A DNA stretch of 17,199 bases, taken from contig UQVF01000043.1 of assembly GCA_900544365.1 (NCBI GenBank), positions 1 to 17,199 of the forward strand, given 5' to 3'. This document shows, in pieces, positions 7,378 through 10,790 of this stretch. Made by a program: the position numbers and the translations under genes. Under the pieces are notes generated by a model. The model was not told where the DNA came from. It saw only the letters and a list, made by a program, of their open reading frames with translations, and ran no database searches. The DNA comes from an uncultured Veillonella sp. GTDB taxonomy: Bacteria; Bacillota; Negativicutes; Veillonellales; Veillonellaceae. Each line of letters opens with the position of its first letter. Positions within the stretch are counted from its first letter, which is position 1.

Positions 7378-8376
7378 ATGGATTTAATTCAAAGTTTAAA
7401 AGAGCAAGCGAAAGGCTTGGGTAAAAAAATTGTATTGCCAGAATTCGAAGATAGCCGTGTCATCGAAGCAGCGGCTGCGATTTTGAAAGAAGGTTTCTGC
7501 GTGCCTGTATTGGTGGGTGCAGAAGATAAAATTCAAGCGGCAGCAACAGCAGCTGGTGTATCTTTGGAAGGTGCTGAAATCATCAACCCAGCTACATTCG
7601 GCGAATTAAACAAAATGGTAGATACATTTGTAGAATTGCGCGCGAAAAAAGGCATGACACCTGAAAAAGCACACGCTACTATGACTGGCGATGCGTTATT
7701 CTTCGGTGCTATGTTAGTGCGTTTAGGTTTGGCTGACGGCATGGTAGCAGGTTCTGCAAGCCCGACAGCAAACGTACTTCGTGCAGCTATCCAAGTAGTA
7801 GGTACACAAGCTGGTTTGAAAACTGTATCCAGCTCTATGCTTGTAATCACTGATAAAAAAGAATACGGTGATGACGGATTATTGATCTTCTCCGATTGCG
7901 GCGTTATCCCTAACCCAACATCTGAACAATTAGCTGATATCGCTGAGTCCAGCGTTGGTAAAGCTCGCTCCGTAGCAGGCATGAAAGAACCTCGTGTATC
8001 CTTCTTGTCCTTCTCCACAAAAGGATCTGCTTCTTCTCCAGAAGTTGATAAAGTTGTGGCAGCAGTAGAAGACTTGAAAGGCCGTAATGTAGACTTCGCA
8101 TTCGACGGCGAATTGCAATTAGATGCATCCATCGTTCCATCTGTAGCAGAACGTAAAGCTCCAGGCTCTCAAGTAGCTGGTAAAGCTAACATCTTGATTT
8201 TCCCTGACTTACAAGCAGCGAACATTGGTTACAAATTAGTACAACGCTTTGCTGGCGCTACTGCAATTGGACCAATCATCCAAGGTTTGGCGAAACCAAT
8301 CCATGACCTTAGCCGTGGTTGCTCCGTAAGCGATATCGTTGACCTTTGCGCAATTGCTGCAGTGGAAGCCAACTAA
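7378..8376 (+). CDS. pta: Phosphate acetyltransferase (phosphotransacetylase)
   Basis: Catalyses acetyl-CoA + phosphate to acetyl phosphate + CoA (EC 2.3.1.8) in the cytosol. With acetate kinase (not in the window) this yields ATP and acetate. The 332-aa length matches the short Firmicute form lacking the N-terminal P-loop/DRTGG region of E. coli Pta. Visible family blocks are KKIVLPEFEDSRVIEAA (16-32), the GSASPTANVLRAAIQVVGT segment (about 125-143), FDGELQLDASIVPSVAERK (about 242-260), then NILIFPDLQAANIGYKLVQR and GPIIQGLAKPIHDLSRG (about 298-314). The start is ATG with AAAAGGAGG (7362-7370) 7 nt upstream. It appears monocistronic, with its own promoter and the first array hairpin 56 nt after its stop. 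Confidence 0.96.
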   Translation: MDLIQSLKEQAKGLGKKIVLPEFEDSRVIEAAAAILKEGFCVPVLVGAEDKIQAAATAAGVSLEGAEIINPATFGELNKMVDTFVELRAKKGMTPEKAHATMTGDALFFGAMLVRLGLADGMVAGSASPTANVLRAAIQVVGTQAGLKTVSSSMLVITDKKEYGDDGLLIFSDCGVIPNPTSEQLADIAESSVGKARSVAGMKEPRVSFLSFSTKGSASSPEVDKVVAAVEDLKGRNVDFAFDGELQLDASIVPSVAERKAPGSQVAGKANILIFPDLQAANIGYKLVQRFAGATAIGPIIQGLAKPIHDLSRGCSVSDIVDLCAIAAVEAN

Positions 8377-8431
8377 GTCGTCTCTTGTTACGTTATGTAG
8401 CCTGTGGCGTTTTAACTGAATAAGTAAAAGG

Positions 8432-8501
8432 GAAGAGCACGACACATTCCTCCGCAAACTGATCCTACGGTAGGTTTGCTCCGGAACATGTCGTGCTCTT
8501 C
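8432..8501. other. Long structured hairpin H, unit A
   Basis: GAAGAGCACGACA (8432-8444) pairs with TGTCGTGCTCTTC (8489-8501), a 13-bp perfect outer stem. Inner TTCC/GGAA and CAAAC/GTTTG helices stack on it. TTGTATTTGTGTTATTT follows, so it may terminate pta. Flanking sequences TGTAGCCTGTGGCGTT (8399-8414) and AACGTCACAAGGCTGCTACA can pair imperfectly around it, giving a larger folded RNA. Confidence 0.8.
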
Positions 8502-8581
8502 TTGTATTTGTGTTATTTAGATAGTAAAGGAACGTCACAAGGCTGCTACACCTAACTACGTTCCTCAAGAGGAGGTAGAGC

Positions 8582-8635
8582 GTGACGGTATTATTTGCAA
8601 ACTTGTGTGTTGTTTACTTTGCTATTTTGATGTAG
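8582..8635 (+). CDS. 17-aa hydrophobic peptide P1, unit A (putative)
   Basis: GTG start with GAGGAGGT (8569-8576) ending 5 nt upstream encodes MTVLFANLCVVYFAILM, then TAG. It is almost entirely hydrophobic, like a single membrane-inserting helix. Units B and C keep the start, length and stop; the differences seen in B are two synonymous changes and one Tyr-to-His. A weak hairpin ACTTTGCTA / TAGCAAGT overlaps the stop and is followed by TTTATAT. Size and hydrophobicity recall Ibs-type type I toxins, without recognisable homology. Translation is unproven; no dedicated promoter is seen between hairpin H and this ORF. Confidence 0.45.
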   Translation: MTVLFANLCVVYFAILM

Positions 8636-8665
8636 CAAGTTTATATAAACGGTACGAATAGATTG

Positions 8666-8674
8666 TGTTATAAT
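8666..8674 (+). promoter_or_regulatory. Extended -10 promoter for peptide P2, unit A
   Basis: TG-T-TATAAT is a perfect extended -10 with no clear -35. It is conserved in all three complete units. The predicted transcript starts near 8681, giving a leader of about 60 nt. Confidence 0.7.
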
Positions 8675-8712
8675 GAAAATTGTAAGAGTCATTAACGTGT
8701 TGTTAGGCTTAT

Positions 8713-8732
8713 CTCTTCCCTGATGGGAGGAG
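8713..8732 (+). promoter_or_regulatory. SD-sequestering leader hairpin, unit A
   Basis: CTCTTCCC (8713-8720) pairs over 8 bp (one G-U) with GGGAGGAG (8725-8732), which contains the SD of P2; the loop is TGAT. The adjacent GTTAGGCTTATCTC (8702-8715) can instead pair over 14 bp (one G-U) with GAGATGAGCCTAAC (8895-8908) in the 3' UTR. Both are expected controls of a toxin-type mRNA. Confidence 0.65.
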
Positions 8733-8740
8733 GTGGTTCT

Positions 8741-8818
8741 ATGAAATTTTTTAAGAAATTATCTTTACTGATAAAACTTTTAAAATTGATGATAGATCTT
8801 TATCATTTCTTTAATTAG
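8741..8818 (+). CDS. 25-aa cationic amphipathic peptide P2, unit A (putative type I toxin-like)
   Basis: ATG with a very strong SD (AGGAGGT 8728-8734) 6 nt upstream. The peptide starts MKFFKKLSLLIK and ends DLYHFFN. Polar residues at 5, 8, 12, 15, 19 and 22 form one stripe with alternating 4/3 spacing and all else is hydrophobic, so it should form an amphipathic membrane-active helix with five lysines near the N-terminal part. Units B and C keep the length, lysines 5, 6, 12 and 15, and the C-terminal DLYHFFN. The C copy differs by four synonymous and one conservative change, which suggests selection on protein. It has its own promoter, hidden SD, and convergent antisense promoter. Likely role, inferred: growth-inhibiting or membrane-depolarising peptide. 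Alternatives: a leaderless bacteriocin or a regulatory peptide. Confidence 0.65.
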   Translation: MKFFKKLSLLIKLLKLMIDLYHFFN

Positions 8819-8828
8819 AAATGACAAA

Positions 8829-8874
8829 GCCTAACGTACAGCATAAGTATTACTAGTACTTATACACGTTAGGC
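8829..8874. terminator. Shared bidirectional hairpin, unit A
   Basis: GCCTAACGT (8829-8837) / ACGTTAGGC (8866-8874) encloses ATAAGTA (8843-8849) / TACTTAT (8857-8863). On the minus strand it is followed by TTTGTCATTT, a plausible terminator for the antisense RNA. The inner stem differs in units B and C but stays paired. Confidence 0.65.
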
Positions 8875-8899
8875 TTATCATTCTTGCATTTTTCGAGAT

Positions 8900-8931
8900 G
8901 AGCCTAACGCCTGCATACGTTGATGGCTCTT
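8900..8931 (+). terminator. Second hairpin, probable P2 mRNA terminator, unit A
   Basis: GAGCC (8900-8904) / GGCTC (8925-8929) plus AACG / CGTT, followed by TTCTTATTTG. It is kept almost unchanged in all units. Termination here would leave the 14-nt leader-pairing sequence inside the mRNA. Confidence 0.5.
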
Positions 8932-8946
8932 CTTATTTGTAAATTA

Positions 8947-8976
8947 AGTATAGCACAGTTTACTACAGAATAGCAA
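8947..8976 (-). promoter_or_regulatory. Minus-strand promoter for antisense RNA, unit A
   Basis: Reading the minus strand: TTGCTA (complement of 8971-8976), 18-bp spacer, TATACT (complement of 8947-8952). The same boxes and the same spacer length occur in units B and C although the spacer sequence varies. Confidence 0.65.
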
Positions 8977-9030
8977 CGTCTCTTGCTACGTTATGTAGCC
9001 TGTAGCGTTCTTAACTTAATAGGATAAAGG

Positions 9031-9099
9031 GAAGAGCACGGTATACCCCCTCTCAAACGGTATTTCATAATGTTTGTTCGGGGGCACACCGTGCTCTTC
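9031..9099. other. Long structured hairpin H, unit B
   Basis: GAAGAGCACGGT (9031-9042) pairs with ACCGTGCTCTTC (9088-9099). Inner CCCC/GGGG and AAAC/GTTT helices are kept although the sequence differs from units A and C. Confidence 0.8.
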
Positions 9100-9178
9100 T
9101 TGCGTTTGTTTAATTTAGCCAGTAAGAACTGCCACAAGGCTACTACACCTAACTGCGTTCCTCAAGAGAAGGTAGAGC

Positions 9179-9232
9179 GTGACGGTATTATTTGCAAATT
9201 TGTGTGTTGTTCACTTTGCTATTCTGATGTAG
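9179..9232 (+). CDS. 17-aa hydrophobic peptide P1, unit B (putative)
   Basis: GTG start; identical to the unit A peptide except His for Tyr at residue 12, with two further synonymous changes (aac/aat, ttg/ctg). The SD is weaker here, AGAAGG instead of AGGAGG. Same length and TAG stop. Translation unproven. Confidence 0.4.
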   Translation: MTVLFANLCVVHFAILM

Positions 9233-9262
9233 CAAGTTTATATAAACGGTACGAATAGATTG

Positions 9263-9271
9263 TGTTATAAT
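9263..9271 (+). promoter_or_regulatory. Extended -10 promoter for P2, unit B
   Basis: TG-T-TATAAT, identical to unit A; no clear -35. Confidence 0.7.
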
Positions 9272-9309
9272 GAAAATTGTAAGAGTCATTGACGTGTTGT
9301 TAGGCTTAT

Positions 9310-9330
9310 CTCTTCCTGTTATGGGAGGAG
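9310..9330 (+). promoter_or_regulatory. SD-sequestering leader hairpin, unit B
   Basis: CTCTTCC (9310-9316) / GGAGGAG (9324-9330), 7 bp with one G-U. The loop is changed to TGTTATG, while the paired arms that hide the SD are kept. Confidence 0.65.
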
Positions 9331-9338
9331 GTGGTTCT

Positions 9339-9416
9339 ATGAGAAATTTTAAGAAATTATACGTATTAGTAAAAATTCTAAAATTAATTATAGATCTTTA
9401 CCATTTCTTTAATTAG
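9339..9416 (+). CDS. 25-aa cationic amphipathic peptide P2, unit B (putative)
   Basis: The most diverged copy. It starts MRNFKKLYVLVKILK and ends DLYHFFN, with the same 25-codon length and stop. Relative to unit A there are synonymous Leu and Tyr codon changes plus conservative hydrophobic swaps (Leu/Val, Ile/Val, Leu/Ile, Met/Ile). Two less conservative changes, Phe to Asn at 3 and Ser to Tyr at 8, lie near the N-terminus. Lysines 5, 6, 12 and 15, Asp19 and His22 are kept, so the polar stripe is preserved. SD AGGAGGT 6 nt upstream. Confidence 0.65.
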   Translation: MRNFKKLYVLVKILKLIIDLYHFFN

Positions 9417-9426
9417 AAATGACAAA

Positions 9427-9466
9427 GCCTAACGAATAAGGTCTAGTACACCTTAACACGTTAGGC
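9427..9466. terminator. Shared bidirectional hairpin, unit B
   Basis: GCCTAACG (9427-9434) / CGTTAGGC (9459-9466) encloses TAAGGT (9437-9442) / ACCTTA (9450-9455). The inner stem is entirely different from unit A yet fully paired. Confidence 0.65.
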
Positions 9467-9491
9467 ATTATCACATTTGTAATCTTGAGAT

Positions 9492-9523
9492 GAGCCTAAC
9501 GCCTGCATACGTTGATGGCTCTT
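9492..9523 (+). terminator. Second hairpin, probable P2 mRNA terminator, unit B
   Basis: GAGCC (9492-9496) / GGCTC (9517-9521), followed by TTCTTATTTG. GAGATGAGCCTAAC (9487-9500) can pair with the leader at 9299-9312. Confidence 0.5.
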
Positions 9524-9538
9524 CTTATTTGTAAGTTA

Positions 9539-9568
9539 AGTATAGCATAGTTTGATGTAGAATAGCAA
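9539..9568 (-). promoter_or_regulatory. Minus-strand promoter, unit B
   Basis: TTGCTA, 18 bp, TATACT on the minus strand, as in units A and C, with several spacer substitutions. Confidence 0.65.
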
Positions 9569-9622
9569 CGTCTCTTGTTACGTTATGTAGCCTGTGGCGT
9601 TGTTAACTGAATAAGTAAAAGT

Positions 9623-9692
9623 GAAGAGCACGACACATTCCTCCGCAAACTGATCCTACGGTAGGTTTGCTCCGGAACATGTCGTGCTCTTC
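9623..9692. other. Long structured hairpin H, unit C
   Basis: Same paired arms as unit A (GAAGAGCACGACA / TGTCGTGCTCTTC), outer stem 13 bp. Confidence 0.8.
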
Positions 9693-9772
9693 TTGTATTT
9701 GTGTTATTTAGATAGTAAAGGAACGTCACAAGGCTGCTACACCTAACTACGTTCCTCAAGAGGAGGTAGAGC

Positions 9773-9826
9773 GTGACGGTATTATTTGCAAACTTGTGTG
9801 TTGTTTACTTTGCTATTTTGATGTAG
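9773..9826 (+). CDS. 17-aa hydrophobic peptide P1, unit C (putative)
   Basis: Identical to the unit A peptide and its SD (GAGGAGGT, 5 nt before GTG). Translation unproven. Confidence 0.45.
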   Translation: MTVLFANLCVVYFAILM

Positions 9827-9856
9827 CAAGTTTATATAAACGGTACGAATAGATTG

Positions 9857-9865
9857 TGTTATAAT
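9857..9865 (+). promoter_or_regulatory. Extended -10 promoter for P2, unit C
   Basis: TG-T-TATAAT, identical to units A and B. Confidence 0.7.
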
Positions 9866-9903
9866 GAAAATTGTAAGAGTCATTAACGTGTTGTTAGGCT
9901 TAT

Positions 9904-9923
9904 CTCTTCCCTAATGGGAGGAG
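9904..9923 (+). promoter_or_regulatory. SD-sequestering leader hairpin, unit C
   Basis: CTCTTCCC (9904-9911) / GGGAGGAG (9916-9923), 8 bp with one G-U; loop TAAT instead of TGAT. Confidence 0.65.
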
Positions 9924-9931
9924 GTGGTTCT

Positions 9932-10009
9932 ATGAAATTTTTTAAAAAGTTATCTGTATTGATAAAGCTTTTAAAATTGATGATAGATCTTTACCATTTC
10001 TTTAATTAG
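9932..10009 (+). CDS. 25-aa cationic amphipathic peptide P2, unit C (putative)
   Basis: Starts MKFFKKLSVLIKLLK, ends DLYHFFN. It differs from unit A only by Val for Leu at residue 9 and by synonymous codon changes at Lys5, Lys6, Leu10, Lys12 and Tyr21. Five of six codon differences being silent argues that the peptide itself is selected. SD AGGAGGT 6 nt upstream inside the leader hairpin. Confidence 0.65.
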   Translation: MKFFKKLSVLIKLLKLMIDLYHFFN

Positions 10010-10018
10010 AAATGAAAA

Positions 10019-10058
10019 GCCTAACGAATAAGGTCTGATACACCTTAACACGTTAGGC
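10019..10058. terminator. Shared bidirectional hairpin, unit C
   Basis: GCCTAACG (10019-10026) / CGTTAGGC (10051-10058) with an inner TAAGGT / ACCTTA stem as in unit B. TTTTCATTT follows on the minus strand. Confidence 0.65.
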
Positions 10059-10083
10059 AAATTCAAATTTGACATTTTGAGAT

Positions 10084-10115
10084 GAGCCTAACGCCTGCAT
10101 ACGTTGATGGCTCTT
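10084..10115 (+). terminator. Second hairpin, probable P2 mRNA terminator, unit C
   Basis: GAGCC (10084-10088) / GGCTC (10109-10113), followed by TTCTTATTTG. GAGATGAGCCTAAC (10079-10092) can pair with the leader. Confidence 0.5.
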
Positions 10116-10130
10116 CTTATTTGTAAATTA

Positions 10131-10160
10131 AGTATAGCATAGTTTACTACAGAATAGCAA
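10131..10160 (-). promoter_or_regulatory. Minus-strand promoter, unit C
   Basis: TTGCTA, 18 bp, TATACT on the minus strand, as in units A and B. Confidence 0.65.
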
Positions 10161-10347
10161 CGTCTCTTGCTACGTTATATAGCCTGTAGCGTTCTTAACT
10201 GAATAGGATAAAGGGAAGACCGCAATACACCCCCTCAGAAACGGCATTTCATGATGTTTATTCGGAGGTATATTGCGGTCTTCTTGTGTTCGTGTGATGT
10301 TACCAGTGAAGGAACGCCACAAGGCTACTACACCTAACTGCATTCCT
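10161..10347 (+). repeat. Truncated array unit D
   Basis: The unit-start sequence, hairpin H and the CACAAGGCTACTACACCTAA flank are present; homology ends at about GCATTCCTC (10339-10347), before any P1 SD or ORF. No peptide ORF remains. It closes the array on the right, so every peptide cassette is flanked by two H elements. Confidence 0.9.
10215..10283. other. Long structured hairpin H, unit D
   Basis: GAAGACCGCAATA (10215-10227) / TATTGCGGTCTTC (10271-10283), 13 bp perfect. Compared with units A and C, several stem positions differ and every change is compensated on the other arm. The inner AAAC/GTTT pair is kept. Confidence 0.8.
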
Positions 10348-10375
10348 CTTTAAAGTATTCATTTCGTGTAATATC

Positions 10376-10384
10376 GGGGGGGGG
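10376..10384 (+). repeat. G9 homopolymer tract upstream of the second adhesin
   Basis: Nine consecutive G's in an otherwise AT-rich region, 37 bp upstream of the predicted -35 box at 10422. Such tracts in front of surface-protein genes are classic slipped-strand phase-variation sites. Confidence 0.85.
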
Positions 10385-10421
10385 TAGTATGAGAATATAT
10401 TCAAATTATAGCATTTATATA

Positions 10422-10450
10422 TTGTGTAAATTCCATTAAAAAAGTATAAT
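10422..10450 (+). promoter_or_regulatory. Promoter of second adhesin leader
   Basis: TTGTGT (10422-10427), 17-bp spacer, perfect TATAAT (10445-10450). It predicts a start near 10457 and a leader of about 335 nt. A weaker alternative, TTGATT (10746) with 16 bp to TATTAT (10768), would give a very short leader. Confidence 0.6.
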
Positions 10451-10505
10451 TAAGAGTAGAAAAGTGTGCACAGAGATATGTACATATAGAATTTAAAGGA
10501 GGATT

Positions 10506-10559
10506 GTGAAATTATGCTTTTTGCATAAATTAATCAAAAATCGAATACAGTGCATATAA
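10506..10559 (+). CDS. 17-aa leader ORF (putative)
   Basis: AAAGGAGG (10495-10502) is a near-perfect SD just 3 nt before a GTG that opens a 17-codon ORF (MKLCFLHKLIKNRIQCI), then TAA. The spacing is short; an ATG at 10514 in another frame gives only four codons. A small hairpin TTATGC/GCATAA overlaps the start. It could be a leader peptide of the adhesin transcript or a decayed small gene. Low confidence. Confidence 0.25.
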   Translation: MKLCFLHKLIKNRIQCI

Positions 10560-10601
10560 GAAAAAAGGATTCACAGGTCTCTAAGTTTTATAAATAATAG
10601 G

Positions 10602-10652
10602 AGCATACTGCTACTATGTATTACGATATATCGTCGAGCAAATGCTTTTTTT
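10602..10652 (+). terminator. Attenuator-like hairpin in the adhesin leader
   Basis: AGCAT (10602-10606) / ATGCT (10642-10646) encloses the palindrome ACGATATATCGT (10623-10634) and runs into seven T's (10646-10652). A competing long pairing, GGATTCACAGGT (10567-10578) with ATCTGTGGTTCC (10653-10664, one mismatch), surrounds it. It sits between the promoter and the start codon, so it could control read-through into the adhesin gene. Confidence 0.4.
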
Positions 10653-10790
10653 ATCTGTGGTTCCATATATTTATATCTGTGTGTATACATTGATATGTTT
10701 ATTGTAATCGAGATTCTTTTTTGCTTGGTCTATAGGCAGGGGTAATTGATTACGGAAGAAGATATTGTATTATAAGAAAGGATAAGGCTT

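Larger units (their letters stand above)
8819..8940 (-). ncRNA. Predicted antisense RNA, unit A
   Basis: The minus-strand promoter (8947-8976) predicts a start near 8940. Reading leftward, the transcript would cross the GAGCC/GGCTC hairpin, then the 8829-8874 hairpin, and end in TTTGTCATTT right after the P2 stop: about 120 nt. It would be fully complementary to the P2 3' UTR. In this unit its GATAAGCCTAAC (complement of 8868-8879) also matches 12 nt of the P2 leader (8702-8713). It would therefore pair with both ends of the mRNA, as in Fst/RNAII loci. Confidence 0.5.
8379..8976 (+). repeat. Tandem array unit A (598 bp)
   Basis: First of three complete direct-repeat units, each starting CGTCTCTTG(T/C)TACGTTAT; unit starts are 8379, 8977, 9569 and 10161. 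Order inside: long compensated hairpin, 17-codon ORF, extended -10 promoter, SD-burying hairpin, 25-codon ORF, bidirectional hairpin, second hairpin, minus-strand promoter. The unit begins 3 nt after the pta stop. No transposase, terminal inverted repeats or target duplication are visible. Confidence 0.95.
9417..9532 (-). ncRNA. Predicted antisense RNA, unit B
   Basis: Minus-strand promoter boxes at 9563-9568 (TTGCTA) and 9539-9544 (TATACT), 18-bp spacer, predict a start near 9532 and an end in TTTGTCATTT after the 9427-9466 hairpin. Complementarity to the P2 leader through the hairpin region is only about 7 nt (GCCTAAC) here, less than in unit A. Confidence 0.5.
8977..9568 (+). repeat. Tandem array unit B (592 bp)
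   Basis: Second complete unit, same order of elements as unit A. Its first ~200 bp are closest to the truncated unit D (TTGCTACG, TGTAGCGTTCTTAACT, AGGATAAAGG), not to A or C, which points to a two-unit duplication or gene conversion. Confidence 0.95.
10010..10124 (-). ncRNA. Predicted antisense RNA, unit C
   Basis: Minus-strand promoter boxes at 10155-10160 and 10131-10136 predict a start near 10124, ending in TTTTCATTTC after the 10019-10058 hairpin. Confidence 0.5.
9569..10160 (+). repeat. Tandem array unit C (592 bp)
   Basis: Third complete unit. Nearly identical to unit A from its start through the P1 ORF and into P2, but its shared hairpin (TAAGGT/ACCTTA) matches unit B. It is therefore a mosaic of A-like and B-like sequence. 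Confidence 0.95.

Noticed and set aside
8723..8743. Upstream in-frame ATG giving an MGGGGS extension of P2
   Set aside because: It is conserved in all units but only because it contains the SD sequence; no SD precedes it, whereas the second ATG has an ideal one.
9070..9258. 62-codon plus-strand ORF within array unit B
   Set aside because: It crosses hairpin H and the P1 region in another frame and is not open in units A or C, so it is a chance ORF.
8379..10347. CRISPR array or insertion sequence
   Set aside because: Repeats are ~595 bp with no short-repeat/spacer pattern, and there is no transposase ORF, terminal inverted repeat or visible target duplication.
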